This document shows positions 41,364-50,274 of a stretch of 64,000 nucleotides of DNA, in pieces. The position numbers and the translations under genes are program-made. How positions within the stretch are numbered: position 1 is the first letter of the stretch; the number at the start of each line of letters is the position of its first letter. The DNA comes from Streptomyces eurythermus. GTDB taxonomy: Bacteria > Actinomycetota > Actinomycetes > Streptomycetales > Streptomycetaceae. The DNA lies in contig NZ_BMSK01000031.1 of NCBI RefSeq assembly GCF_014649115.1, forward strand, positions 1 to 64,000. The letters run 5' to 3'. The notes beneath the pieces are model-generated. The model saw nothing but the letters and a program-made list of their open reading frames with translations. It was not told the DNA's origin and did no database searches.

Positions 41364-42619
41364 GCGAGGTGCTCCCGGTTGTGTGCGACCAGCCGGTCGG
41401 TGAGGGCGTCGGCGTACTCGTACTGCCCGATCAGGGGGTGGGCCAGCAGGGCGCGGAACACCCGGTCCCGGCCGCCGCGCAGCGCCGCGTCCAGGGCCAG
41501 GTCCTCGTACGCCGTCACGTTCGCGATCAGGCCCGAGAACAGCGGGTCGAGCGCCGGGACGGACAGCGGGACCGGGCCTTCGGGTCCGACGGCCGCCTGT
41601 ACCTCGATCACCGCGTCGTCGGGCAGGAACGGCAGCGTGCCCCGGTTGAGGGTGTTCACCACCTGGTACGGGCTGCCGCCCCCGCCCAGCAGGGCCGCCG
41701 CGAGGTCCACGGCCGCCTCCGAGTAGAAGGCGCCGCCGCGCTTGGCCAGCAGCGCGGGTTTCTCGTCCAGCGCCGGGTCGCCGTACATCGCCAGCAGCTC
41801 CCGTTCCATCGCCGCCACTTCCGCGGCCCGGGAGGGCTTGGTGCGCAGTTCGCGGACGACCTCGTCGTGGGCGTAGAAGTAGCGCAGGTAGTAGGAGGGG
41901 ACCACGCCGAGGCGGTCCAGCAGGGGGCGGGGCAGGCGGACGTCGGCGGCGATGGCCTCGCCGTGCTCGGCCAGCAGCCGGGGCAGGACGTCCGCGCCGT
42001 CCGGCCCGCCCAGTCGCACGCCCGTCTCCCAGGTGAGGTGGTTCAGGCCCACGTGTGCCAGGTGGACCTCGGCGGGGGCCGTGTCCAGCAGGGCGGCGAA
42101 CTTGCGCTGGAAGCCGATCGCCACGTTGCACAGGCCGACCGCCCGGTGCCCGGCCCGGAGCAGGGCGCGGGTGACGATGCCGACCGGGTTGGTGAAGTCG
42201 ATGATCCAGGCGCGCGGGTTGGCCCGGCGGACCCGTTCGGCGATGTCGAGGACGACCGGGACCGTGCGCAGGGCCTTGGCCAGGCCGCCCGCGCCGGTGG
42301 TCTCCTGGCCGATGCAGCCGCACTCCAGCGGCCAGGTCTCGTCCTTCTCGCGGGCCGCCTGGCCGCCGACGCGCAGCTGGAGCAGCACGGCGTCGGCGCC
42401 GTCGACCCCGGCGTCCAGGTCGGAGGTGGTGACGATCCGGCCGGGGTGGCCCTGCCGGGCGAAGATCCGCCGGGCCAGGCCGCCGACCAGCTCCAGCCGG
42501 TCCGCGGCCGGGTCGACCAGCACCAGTTCCTCGATGGGCAGGGTGTCGCGCAGCCGGGCGAAGCCGTCGACGAGTTCGGGGGTGTAGGTCGAGCCGCCGC
42601 CGACCACGGTGAGTTTCAC
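41354..42619 (-). CDS. csnH: GH4 glycosidase, CsnH-like
   Basis: A 421-residue NAD- and metal-dependent glycoside hydrolase of family 4. The N-terminal dinucleotide fold reads KLTVVGGGSTYTPELVDG. The family hallmarks IDFTNPVGIVT, LCNVAIG (the metal-binding Cys) and HVGLNHLTW are present. GH4 enzymes cut glycosides by an oxidation-elimination route and often need phosphorylated substrates; since the kinase and ABC transporter belong to the same operon, the substrate is probably an imported oligosaccharide. It lies eight bases after the permease gene and overlaps the kinase gene. Confidence 0.9.
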   Translation of the reverse strand: MKLTVVGGGSTYTPELVDGFARLRDTLPIEELVLVDPAADRLELVGGLARRIFARQGHPGRIVTTSDLDAGVDGADAVLLQLRVGGQAAREKDETWPLECGCIGQETTGAGGLAKALRTVPVVLDIAERVRRANPRAWIIDFTNPVGIVTRALLRAGHRAVGLCNVAIGFQRKFAALLDTAPAEVHLAHVGLNHLTWETGVRLGGPDGADVLPRLLAEHGEAIAADVRLPRPLLDRLGVVPSYYLRYFYAHDEVVRELRTKPSRAAEVAAMERELLAMYGDPALDEKPALLAKRGGAFYSEAAVDLAAALLGGGGSPYQVVNTLNRGTLPFLPDDAVIEVQAAVGPEGPVPLSVPALDPLFSGLIANVTAYEDLALDAALRGGRDRVFRALLAHPLIGQYEYADALTDRLVAHNREHLAWA

Positions 42620-42626
42620 AGTCAGA

Positions 42627-43472
42627 TCAACCCTTTACTCCGGTGAGCGTCACGCCTTCGACGAACGCCTTCTGGGCGAGGAAGAACACGAGGATGACGG
42701 GGGCCATGACCAGCACGGTCGCGGCCATGGTGAGGTTCCAGTCGGTGTGGTGGGCGCCCTTGAAGGACTCCAGGCCATAGGAGAGGGTCCAGGCGCCGGG
42801 GTTCTCGGACGCGTAGATCTGCGGGCCGAAGTAGTCGTTCCAGGCGTAGAAGAACTGGAAGAGGGCCACGGCCGCGATGCCCGGCCTGGCCATGGGCAGC
42901 ACCACCCGCAGCAGGGTGCGCAGTTCGCCGCAGCCGTCGACCTTGGCCGCGTCCAGGTACTCGTCCGGGATCGTGGTCAGGAACTGGCGCAGCAGGAAGA
43001 TGGAGAACGCGTCCCCGCACGCCATGGGGAGGATCAGCGGCCACAGGGTGCCGGACAGGCCGAGCTGCTTGGCCCAGAACAGGTACATCGGGATGACGAC
43101 CACCTGGGGCGGCAGCATCATCATCGAGATCACCAGCATCAGCGACAGCTTGCGGCCCCGGAAGCGGAACTTGGCGAGCGCGTACGCCACCGGCAGCGAG
43201 GACACCACGGTCAGGACGGTGCCGAGGCCCGCGTAGAGCAGTGTGTTGCGCCACCAGGTGAGGAAGCCGGGGGTGTCGAACACCTTCCGGTAGTTGCCCC
43301 ACTCCCAGGTGTGCGGGACCAGGTCCCGGCTCAGGGCCTGGCTGTCGCTCATCAGCGAGGTCAGGACCAGGAAGACGAAGGGCAGCGTGAAGAACAGCGC
43401 GGCGGCCACGCCCAGGGAGTGGACCGCGATCCACTGAAGAGATGCCTTGCGGCGGGTCATGTGTTCAGTCAC
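42627..43472 (-). CDS. csnG: Sugar ABC transporter permease, MalG type (CsnG-like)
   Basis: A 281-residue inner-membrane permease with six transmembrane helices. The cytoplasmic EAA loop reads YLDAAKVDGCGELRTLLRVV, followed by LPMARPGI, the contact site for the ATPase subunit. GTG 43472 (VTEHMTRRKASL) overlaps the stop of the first permease gene. No ATPase gene exists in the operon, as is usual in Streptomyces, where the shared MsiK ATPase serves many sugar importers. Confidence 0.9.
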   Translation of the reverse strand: MTEHMTRRKASLQWIAVHSLGVAAALFFTLPFVFLVLTSLMSDSQALSRDLVPHTWEWGNYRKVFDTPGFLTWWRNTLLYAGLGTVLTVVSSLPVAYALAKFRFRGRKLSLMLVISMMMLPPQVVVIPMYLFWAKQLGLSGTLWPLILPMACGDAFSIFLLRQFLTTIPDEYLDAAKVDGCGELRTLLRVVLPMARPGIAAVALFQFFYAWNDYFGPQIYASENPGAWTLSYGLESFKGAHHTDWNLTMAATVLVMAPVILVFFLAQKAFVEGVTLTGVKG

Positions 43473-44406
43473 CTGCCTGGATCAGGCCGCCGCGGCGCCG
43501 CATCAGCAGCGCGGTGAACGCCATCGACAGGGCGAACAGCACCAGCGCCACCACACACGCCGAGCCGTAGTCGAAGCGCTGGAAGCCGAGGTTGTAGACG
43601 AGCTGGGGGAGGGTGAGCGTCGACTTGTCGGGATAGCCGGGCTCGAACTGGGTGCCGGCGCCCTGGATCACCCCGGAGGCGACCTTCCCGGCGACCAGCG
43701 GCTGGGTGTAGTACTGCATCGTCTGGATCACTCCGGTGACGACGGCGAACATCACGATCGGGGAGATGGCCGGCAGCGTCACGTACCGGAACCGCTGCCA
43801 GGCCGAGGCGCCGTCCAGCTGGGCCGCCTCGTACTGTTCCGCCGGTACGTCGAGCAGCGCGGCCATGAAGATCACCATCAGGTCGCCGATGCCCCACAGC
43901 GCCAGCAGGGTCAGCGCCGGCTTGGACCAGCCCGGGTCGCCGAACCAGCCCGGCGCGGGCAGCCCGGCCCGCTCCAGCAGGGAGTTCACCGGCCCGGTGC
44001 CCGGGTTGAGCAGGAACGCGAAGGCCATGGTGGCCGCGACCGGCGGGGCGAGGTAGGGCAGGTAGAACAGGGTGCGGAAGACACCCGTCGCCGTCTTGAT
44101 CTTCGTGATGAGCAGGCCGACGCCCAGCCCGAAGACCACCCGCAGGCTCACCATCACCACGACCAGCCACAGCGTGTTGCGCAGCGCGGGCCAGAACAGC
44201 GGGTAGTGCTCGAAGACGTAGACCCAGTTGCGGCCGCCGGTCCACTCCGGCGGCCGGAAGCCGTCGTAGTGCATGAAGGAGAAGTAGACGGTCGAGATCA
44301 GCGGGTAGGCGAAGAACACCGCGAAGCCGACGAGCCAGGGCGCCATGAAGGCGAGCGTGCGCAGGGTCGCGCGGCGGCGCTTGGCCGCCAGGGTGCCGGC
44401 GCTCAT
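43465..44406 (-). CDS. csnF: Sugar ABC transporter permease, MalF type (CsnF-like)
   Basis: A 313-residue permease that starts at ATG 44406 (MSAGTLAAKRRRATLRTLAF). The frame is open upstream, but that part lies inside the binding-protein gene. Six to seven helices are visible, and the EAA loop is EAAQLDGASAWQRFRYVTLP. Start and preceding stop overlap (ATGA). It pairs with the MalG-type subunit to form the channel for the substrate delivered by the lipoprotein at 44403-45749. Confidence 0.9.
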   Translation of the reverse strand: MSAGTLAAKRRRATLRTLAFMAPWLVGFAVFFAYPLISTVYFSFMHYDGFRPPEWTGGRNWVYVFEHYPLFWPALRNTLWLVVVMVSLRVVFGLGVGLLITKIKTATGVFRTLFYLPYLAPPVAATMAFAFLLNPGTGPVNSLLERAGLPAPGWFGDPGWSKPALTLLALWGIGDLMVIFMAALLDVPAEQYEAAQLDGASAWQRFRYVTLPAISPIVMFAVVTGVIQTMQYYTQPLVAGKVASGVIQGAGTQFEPGYPDKSTLTLPQLVYNLGFQRFDYGSACVVALVLFALSMAFTALLMRRRGGLIQAGD

Positions 44407-45749
44407 GGCCGCGCCTGCACGATGTCGGTGTCGATCTGCGCGGCCGTCTTCTCCAGCCCGGCCTTCAGGTCGGTGGCCTTGCCGCTCTCGTAGTCGTAGC
44501 CGAACTGCTGGATCGTCACCAGGTACACCCCGCCGTTGACGGAGGCGGGCGCGGAGGTGGACCAGGGGTTGGCGGCGATGTCCAGGAACGTCTTGAACCG
44601 CGGGTCGTACTTCAGCTTCGGGGACTTCAGCGCGGCCAGCGTGGAGGGCACGTTGTGGATGTCGTTGGCGAAGCCGGTCACCGCGTCCGTGTCCGTGGTG
44701 ACGTACTTGACGAACTCCCAGGCCGCGTTCTGCTTGCGGCTGGTGGCGGCGATGCCCGCGATGGTGCCGGTGATGTAGCCCTTGCCGTACTCGTCGGCCC
44801 GGTCGTCCGGGACGGGCAGCGGGGCCACCCCGATCTCGAAGTCCGGGTTCGCCTCCTCGGCCATCCCGAGCCGCCACTCGCCGTCCATCTGCATGGCGAC
44901 CTGACCGGTGTGGAAGGGGTGTTTGGGTCCCCACTCGTCGCCCAGGGTGGACCGGAACCGCTCCAGCCTGCGGAATCCGCCGAGTTCGTCCACGAGCTTC
45001 TTCTGAAGCGTGAACGCCTGCGCGAACGCCGGGTCCTTGGCGACGTTCGACTTGCCGTCCTTGTCGAAGTACGCCGGGGAGAACTGGCCGAGGTAGTGCT
45101 CGGTGGTGGACTCCCAGCCGTGGTAGTTCGGCATGAACCCGAGCTGCCGGTAGCCGTCGCCCTGCCGGACGGTCAGCTTCCTGGCGTCGGCGAGGAACTC
45201 GGACCAGGTCCTCGGCGGCCGGGTGATGCCCGCCTTCGCGAACGCCGTCTTGTTGTAGTAGAGCCCGTACGCGTCACCGAGCAGCGGGACCGCGCAGCGG
45301 TCGCCTTCGAACGCCGTGTACTCGGTCATGGGCTTCGGGAACGTCTTCTCCGGGTCGATCCCGGACTTGGCGAAGAAGGGGTTCAGGTCCACCAGGGCGC
45401 CCGAGGAGCAGAACCGGCCGACGTTGTTGGTGGTGAACGAGGAGATCACGTCCGGGGCCCGGTCGCCGCCCGCCCGCAGCGCCTGGTTGATCTTGTCGTC
45501 GGTCATGTTCCCGACGACCTTCACATGGATGTTGGGGTGCGCCCGCTCGAACCCGGCGACCATCGACCGCACGGCCTTCACCTCGTTCGGCGCGCTCCAG
45601 GCGTGCCAGAAGGCGATCGTGGCCTCCTTCGAGGGGTCGTCCGTGGCGCTTCCGACGGCCTGGCCGGTACACGCGGTGGTGAGCAGCACCGCGCCGGCGG
45701 CCAGGATGAAAGCCGCTTTTCGGGCGGCTCTGGGTATGGGTGTGGGCAT
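44403..45749 (-). CDS. csnE: Sugar-binding lipoprotein of ABC transporter (CsnE-like)
   Basis: A 448-residue extracytoplasmic substrate-binding protein of the SBP_bac_1 type. The signal peptide ends in the lipobox LTTAC with Cys27. The mature part has the usual family features (IAFWHAWSAPNEVKAV, VPLLGDAYGLYYNKTAF, PKPMTEYTAFEGDRCAVP). In the csn operon of S. coelicolor the homologue takes up chitosan-derived oligosaccharides; the same specificity is assumed here. The gap of 51 bases to the upstream regulator gene leaves room for a separate promoter, but no operator repeat was seen in it. Confidence 0.9.
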   Translation of the reverse strand: MPTPIPRAARKAAFILAAGAVLLTTACTGQAVGSATDDPSKEATIAFWHAWSAPNEVKAVRSMVAGFERAHPNIHVKVVGNMTDDKINQALRAGGDRAPDVISSFTTNNVGRFCSSGALVDLNPFFAKSGIDPEKTFPKPMTEYTAFEGDRCAVPLLGDAYGLYYNKTAFAKAGITRPPRTWSEFLADARKLTVRQGDGYRQLGFMPNYHGWESTTEHYLGQFSPAYFDKDGKSNVAKDPAFAQAFTLQKKLVDELGGFRRLERFRSTLGDEWGPKHPFHTGQVAMQMDGEWRLGMAEEANPDFEIGVAPLPVPDDRADEYGKGYITGTIAGIAATSRKQNAAWEFVKYVTTDTDAVTGFANDIHNVPSTLAALKSPKLKYDPRFKTFLDIAANPWSTSAPASVNGGVYLVTIQQFGYDYESGKATDLKAGLEKTAAQIDTDIVQARP

Positions 45750-45800
45750 GACGAGGTCTCCCAGGGGACGGGGGGTGAGGAGGGGGAAGGCCGGGGGCGC

Positions 45801-47012
45801 TCAGCGCGAGGTGTCGAAGACCTCGTCGCGGGTGGCGGCGAGCGCGGACTCCAGCGCGCCGCGCAGCACGGGGTGTTCGCGGACCTCGCCGACGACCAGC
45901 CGGGGCCTGGCCGCGGCCAGCTCCGCCAGTTCGGTCTGGACGAGGGCCCGCAGCACCTCGCCGCCGGCCGTCAGCGCGGAGCCGCTGAGCACGACGAGTT
46001 CGGGATCGAGGACGGAGACGAGCGAGGCGAGGCCGGTGGCCAGCCGGGTGGCGTAGGCCCGCAGCAGTTCCCGGTGGGGGCCGTCGGCGTGGTCGGCGGC
46101 GCGGGCCACGAGGAGGGCGGCGGCCTCGGCGTGCGGTCCCGTGGGCACGTCGGATATGCCCAGGTCCCGGGCCAGTCCCGGCAGCGCCTGGGAGCCGGCC
46201 AGCTCCTGGTAGCCGCCGCTGCCCGCCCGGCCGACGTGCCGCACCAGCGGGGCGCCGGGCACCGGCAGGAAGCCGACCTCGCCGGCGCCGCCGGTCCAGC
46301 CGCGGTGCAGCCGGCCGCCCAGCACCAGGGCCGCGCCCAGCCCCTCCTGGTTCCACAGCAGCACGAAGTCCTCGTGGCCGCGGGCCGCGCCCAGCCGCTG
46401 TTCGGCCACGGCAGCGAGGTTGACGTCGTTCTCGTACTCCACCGGCATCGGCAGCGCCGCCGCGAGCTCGTCCAGCAGCGTGGGGGAGTGCCAGCCGGGC
46501 AGGTGGGAGGCGTAGCGCAGCCGCCCGGTGCCCGGGTCGAAGGCGCCCGGGGTGCCGATGACCAGCCGGCGCACATCGGACCGGGCGAGCCCGGCGGCCT
46601 CGACCGCGCCGTCGAGGGCGTCGGTCACCTGCCGTACGACCGGCCGCGCGGGCCGCCGGCCCGGGGTGGGCAGCTCGTACTCGCCGACCGTGCGGCCGGT
46701 GATGTCGGCGACGGCGGCCCGGATGCGCTGCGGGGTGACGTCGAGCCCGGCGGCGTACGCCACGCCCGGATCGATCGCGTACAGCTGGGCGTTGGGGCCC
46801 GGCCGGCCCTCGCTGGTGCCGGTCACCCGGACCAGTCCGGCCGCCTCCAGGCGGGCCAGCAGCTGGGAGGCGGTGGGCTTGGACAGGCCGGTGAGCTTGC
46901 CGATCCGGGTGCGCGACAGCGGCCCGTGCGCCAGTAGCAGGTCCAGGGCGGCGCGGTCGTTCATGGCGCGCAGGACGCGCGGGGTGCCCGGCGTACCGGC
47001 GGTTCCTGCCAT
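45801..47012 (-). CDS. csnR: ROK-family repressor (CsnR-like)
   Basis: A 403-residue ROK regulator. The N-terminal winged helix (about residues 15-75) contains LSRTRIGKLTGLSKPTASQL. The ROK body follows with LVIGTPGAFDP and the ATP-like region ENDVNLAAVAEQ, then GGAGEVGFLP. The zinc-binding Cys cluster of classic ROK proteins is absent, replaced by GRAGSGGYQE. CsnR of S. lividans/coelicolor represses the chitosanase gene and this operon by binding a palindrome, and a matching box (47117-47129) lies upstream of the present start. ATG 47012 has only a weak ribosome-binding site. Confidence 0.9.
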   Translation of the reverse strand: MAGTAGTPGTPRVLRAMNDRAALDLLLAHGPLSRTRIGKLTGLSKPTASQLLARLEAAGLVRVTGTSEGRPGPNAQLYAIDPGVAYAAGLDVTPQRIRAAVADITGRTVGEYELPTPGRRPARPVVRQVTDALDGAVEAAGLARSDVRRLVIGTPGAFDPGTGRLRYASHLPGWHSPTLLDELAAALPMPVEYENDVNLAAVAEQRLGAARGHEDFVLLWNQEGLGAALVLGGRLHRGWTGGAGEVGFLPVPGAPLVRHVGRAGSGGYQELAGSQALPGLARDLGISDVPTGPHAEAAALLVARAADHADGPHRELLRAYATRLATGLASLVSVLDPELVVLSGSALTAGGEVLRALVQTELAELAAARPRLVVGEVREHPVLRGALESALAATRDEVFDTSR

Positions 47013-47116
47013 GGGGGTTCCACACCTGCCTCTCCAGCCGCCCAGCTTTTCAGTGACCCGGGGGAGGCGTCCAGTCCTTGATCGACGGACCCATGAAGAT
47101 CACTGCGGTCATTGTT

Positions 47117-47129
47117 AGGAAAGTTTCCT
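47117..47129. promoter_or_regulatory. CsnR-type operator
   Basis: AGGAAAGTTTCCT is an imperfect-centre palindrome 105 bases upstream of the regulator start. To my memory, it equals the core of the CsnR boxes described before chitosanase genes and the csn operon. It should mediate autorepression and control of the downstream genes. Confidence 0.75.
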
Positions 47130-47187
47130 GTTCGGTGGGAGGAACGTAAGCCGAGGGCGAAGGGGGCGTCAATAGGCGTCAATGGCA

Positions 47188-47229
47188 GCGGCCCCTTGGG
47201 CAACGTTGTCGTTGTTTCCAAGGGGCCGC
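47188..47229 (-). terminator. Hairpin after the Uma2 gene
   Basis: GCGGCCCCTTGG (47188-47199) pairs with CCAAGGGGCCGC (47218-47229), a 12-bp stem with an 18-base loop that holds a further CAAC/GTTG pair. It lies 18 bases beyond the Uma2 stop and on the far side of the csnR promoter, so it could also insulate that promoter. Confidence 0.75.
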
Positions 47230-47247
47230 GGGGGCCGGGGCTCGGCT

Positions 47248-47901
47248 CTAGACGAAGGGGGCGGTGTCCAGGGCGGGGTACGGCGCCGGGAGGGGGAGCG
47301 GGTCGCCGAGGGTGACCTTGGTGTCGGAGCTGTAGTAGGCGTCGACGGAGGCGTCGTCCTCGTCCTCGTCGGCCTTCTCGGGGCGGACCGGGTCCGTGTA
47401 GCAGTGGGCCGTCTTGGCGTGGCGGTCGATGAGGACGTAGACGGGGATGCCGGCGGCGGCGTAGGTACGGAGCTTGGGGCCGGTGTCGGTCTCGTGGTTG
47501 GTGGAGGTCACCTCGCCGACGAGGGCGAGCATGTCGACCGGGTACCAGCCCCGGTGCGCCTTGCGGTACGACTCGTCGAGCTCGGAGGCCTTGCGGCGGC
47601 GTACGTAGAAGTCCGGGGCGACCAGCGCCGTGGTGGCGCCGTCCTTGTCGGCGGCGCGGAAGCCGCTGCCGAAGCCGACGAGATGGACGCCGGCCGTGCG
47701 GAACTGGAGGTACAGCTCGCCGATGCCGTCATTGTGGTTTTCGTCAGGTTGCGGCGGCACGTAGACCGTCCCCTCGACATACTCGGGCCGAATCGGCATC
47801 GGCGACGCCGCTTCGAGCTTGCTCAACAAGTCGATGGGGTCCACCTGCGGCTGCGGCACGACCGGTTCCATGATCGGCTCCATGATCGGTTCGGCGCTCA
47901 T
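47248..47901 (-). CDS. Uma2 family (DUF820) nuclease-fold protein
   Basis: A 217-residue protein of the Uma2 family, which has a restriction-endonuclease-like fold. ALVAPDFYVRRRK, MLALVGEVTSTNHETDTGPK and YAAAGIPVYVLIDRHAK carry the family pattern, with the PD-(E)xK-like residues around Asp (APDF) and Glu (VGEVTS). A short repeat (MEPIMEPV) marks the start. Many Streptomyces have dozens of these genes. Function is unproven. It is alone, with the hairpin terminator just after it. Confidence 0.88.
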   Translation of the reverse strand: MSAEPIMEPIMEPVVPQPQVDPIDLLSKLEAASPMPIRPEYVEGTVYVPPQPDENHNDGIGELYLQFRTAGVHLVGFGSGFRAADKDGATTALVAPDFYVRRRKASELDESYRKAHRGWYPVDMLALVGEVTSTNHETDTGPKLRTYAAAGIPVYVLIDRHAKTAHCYTDPVRPEKADEDEDDASVDAYYSSDTKVTLGDPLPLPAPYPALDTAPFV

Positions 47902-48034
47902 CGCTTCTCCTCGTCACGCTGATGCCAGGCTAAGCCCGCGTCGGGCGCCCCGGCAGAACGATGGGGCAGTCCGTGCGCCACCGCGCCGGAACGCCCCATC
48001 TGTTCACTCGAACGAGTGTGCTGAAACCGTTCCC

Positions 48035-49147
48035 CTATTTCGCCGGCGGTGCCGGTCGCTGGGTGACGATCGGGGACGCCGCCGCCGACTGCGGCGAGTC
48101 CGCGTTGGAGTACACCGAGGGGGCCGCCACCGTCGCCGTCGGGTCCGGGGCCTCCTCGGCGTCCTCGACCGCCGTCGCGCCGCCCACGATCCGGATGCTC
48201 GCCGCGTCGAACGCCCGCTTGATCCGCCAGCGCAGTTCCCGCTCCACCGTCACCGACTTGCCCGGCATGGTCTTCGCCGAGACCCGCACCACCATGGAGT
48301 CGATCAGCACCGAGTCCAGGCCGAGGACCTCCACCGGGCCCCACAGCAGCTCGTTCCAGGGCTCTTCCCGGCTCATCCGCTCGGCGACCTCGTCCAGCGT
48401 GGCCTTGACCCGGTCCAGGTCCTCGCTCGCCCGGACGGTCACGTCGACCCCGGCCGTCGCCCAGCCCTGCGACAGGTTCCCGATCCGCTTGACCTCGCCG
48501 TTGCGGACGTACCAGATCTCCCCGCTCGCGCCGCGCAGCTTGGTCACCCGCAGCCCGACCTCGATCACCTCGCCGGTGGCCACGCCCGCGTCGATCACGT
48601 CACCGACGCCGTACTGGTCCTCCAGGATCATGAACACGCCGGACAGGAAGTCCGTGACCAGGTTGCGCGCGCCGAAACCGATCGCCACACCCGCGACACC
48701 GGCCGACGCCAGCAGCGGCGCCAGGTTGATCTCGAAGGTGGACAGCACCATCAGCGCCGCCGTGCCGAGGATCAGGAAGCTCGCCACCGAGCGCAGCACC
48801 GAGCCGATCGCCGCCGAGCGCTGCCGCCGCCGCTCGGCGTTGACCAGCAGCCCGCCCAGCGCGGTGCCGTCCACGGCCTGCGCGGTACGGCCCATCCGGT
48901 CGATCAGCTGGGTGATCGCCCGCCGCACCGCCGCCCGCAGCGCCACCGCCACGATCACGATCAGCAGGATCCTCAGGCCCATCGCGAGCCACGTCGACCA
49001 GTTCTGCTCCACCCAGCTCGCCGCGTTCGTCGCGCTCTCCTGGGCGTCCTGGAGCGTCGGCACGGCCGGGCTCGTCGACTGCGACGGCGACGGCGACGGG
49101 GACGGCGACGCGCCGGCGGTCACGAGGAGGGCGGGCAGGGACGACAC
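48035..49147 (-). CDS. Small-conductance mechanosensitive channel (MscS family)
   Basis: A 370-residue membrane protein starting at GTG 49147 (VSSLPALLVTAG) behind GGAGG. A Ser/Pro-rich extracellular start is followed by transmembrane helices. The pore helix is glycine/alanine-rich (GVAIGFGARNLVTDFLSG), and the MscS beta domain reads EDQYGVGDVIDAGVATGEVI. A helical cytoplasmic domain and a disordered Thr/Ala/Pro-rich tail finish the protein. It would open under membrane tension to release solutes in osmotic downshock. It diverges from the HNH gene. Confidence 0.92.
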   Translation of the reverse strand: MSSLPALLVTAGASPSPSPSPSQSTSPAVPTLQDAQESATNAASWVEQNWSTWLAMGLRILLIVIVAVALRAAVRRAITQLIDRMGRTAQAVDGTALGGLLVNAERRRQRSAAIGSVLRSVASFLILGTAALMVLSTFEINLAPLLASAGVAGVAIGFGARNLVTDFLSGVFMILEDQYGVGDVIDAGVATGEVIEVGLRVTKLRGASGEIWYVRNGEVKRIGNLSQGWATAGVDVTVRASEDLDRVKATLDEVAERMSREEPWNELLWGPVEVLGLDSVLIDSMVVRVSAKTMPGKSVTVERELRWRIKRAFDAASIRIVGGATAVEDAEEAPDPTATVAAPSVYSNADSPQSAAASPIVTQRPAPPAK

Positions 49148-49460
49148 GGCAGGTACCTCCAGGTGCTGCGCGGTCCGTACCGGCGGGGGCAAGGTCACGA
49201 AAAGGTCACCGGTCGGACGGAACCACCACACTAACGGGGCAGCGCGGGTGTCCCCCGCCGTTCCGTGCGGCGGGCGCGCAGGAGAGACACGGCTCACGCG
49301 GGCTTGAACAGGGCGTGGTCCGGGGGATGAATCAGATGTGGTCGAAAACACTCTCAGCCCGTTACCGGGACATGGTGGCGCTTCCACCAGGCATGAGGGG
49401 AGACTGACTGCAGATCGTCCCGGCGCGAGCCACGCGCCGCCGACGCCCAAGGAGGCACCC
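49148..49460. other. Divergent promoter region between mscS and HNH gene
   Basis: Nothing but promoters is expected here. The HNH ribosome-binding site AAGGAGG lies at about 49449-49455. I see no operator palindrome; frames entering from either side lack normal starts. Confidence 0.45.
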
Positions 49461-49997
49461 GTGCCGCATGTCCTGGTCCTCAACGCGTCGTACGAGCCGC
49501 TCGGCGTCGTACCGCTCCGCCGCGCGCTCGTCCTCGTCCTGGAGAACAAGGCCGTCTCCCTCGAGGAATCCGGCGCCTATCTGCACAGCGCGACCGTCAC
49601 CCTCCCCGCACCCAGCGTGGTCCGGCTCAAGCGATTCGTCCGGGTCCCCTACCGGGGACCCGTCCCGTTGACCCGCCGTGCGCTCTTCGCGCGCGACGGG
49701 GGCCGGTGCATGTACTGCGGTGGCGTCGCAACCAGCGTCGACCACGTCATCCCGCGCAGCCGCGGGGGCAAGCACGTCTGGGACAACGTGGTGGCCTCCT
49801 GCCGCCGCTGCAACCACGTCAAGGCCGACCGCCACCTGGTCGAGCTGGGCTGGCGGCTGCGGCACAAGCCGGCTCCGCCGACGGGGCTCGCCTGGCGCAT
49901 CATCGGCACCGGCCACCGGGACCCGCGCTGGCTGCCGTACCTGCAGCCGTACGGCGCGGACGACGCCCTGGCCCGGATCGACGGAGTGTCGGCCTAG
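49461..49997 (+). CDS. HNH endonuclease family protein
   Basis: A 178-residue protein from GTG 49461, six bases after GGAGG. An N-terminal beta part (HVLVLNASYEPLGVVPLRRA) precedes the HNH motif: CMYCGG (first zinc pair), VDHVIPRSRGG (catalytic histidine pair), WDNVVASCRRCNHVKADR (second zinc pair and catalytic Asn/His). Such stand-alone HNH proteins are common in actinobacteria and may cut or repair DNA; the target is unknown. The intergenic stretch behind it contains 22-bp tandem repeats. Confidence 0.92.
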   Translation: MPHVLVLNASYEPLGVVPLRRALVLVLENKAVSLEESGAYLHSATVTLPAPSVVRLKRFVRVPYRGPVPLTRRALFARDGGRCMYCGGVATSVDHVIPRSRGGKHVWDNVVASCRRCNHVKADRHLVELGWRLRHKPAPPTGLAWRIIGTGHRDPRWLPYLQPYGADDALARIDGVSA

Positions 49998-50085
49998 AAC
50001 GGAGCGCCCGCCCGGGTCCGGGCCGGTGCGCCTACGCCCGGCGGGCGGGCCGGGCCGCCCGGGGCGCGCTCCGCCGGTCACCGGG

Positions 50086-50173
50086 AGCGATGCCGGATCA
50101 CCCGGGGGTCGATGCCGGCTCACCCGGGGACCGATGCCGGCTCACCGAGGGACCGATGCCGGATCACCCGGGC
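50086..50173. repeat. Four tandem 22-bp repeats
   Basis: Four copies of a 22-base unit (core CGATGCCGGCTCACCCGGGG, with A or C after CCGG) run head to tail. The word CGATGCCGG begins at 50088, 50110, 50132 and 50154. They lie between the HNH gene and the small repeat-peptide gene and are not in a reading frame that is likely to be used. Confidence 0.85.
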
Positions 50174-50274
50174 GCCGGTCATCCGTCGCGCGTGGGCGCG
50201 GGCTCACGGGGTAGGCCTGCCGTAACCCGGCCACGGCCGACCCGTGGCACCCGCACACCGACAAGGAGGCCCCC

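Noticed and set aside
50086..50173. CRISPR-like array
   Set aside because: The 22-base units are directly adjacent with no spacers, and no cas gene lies in the window.
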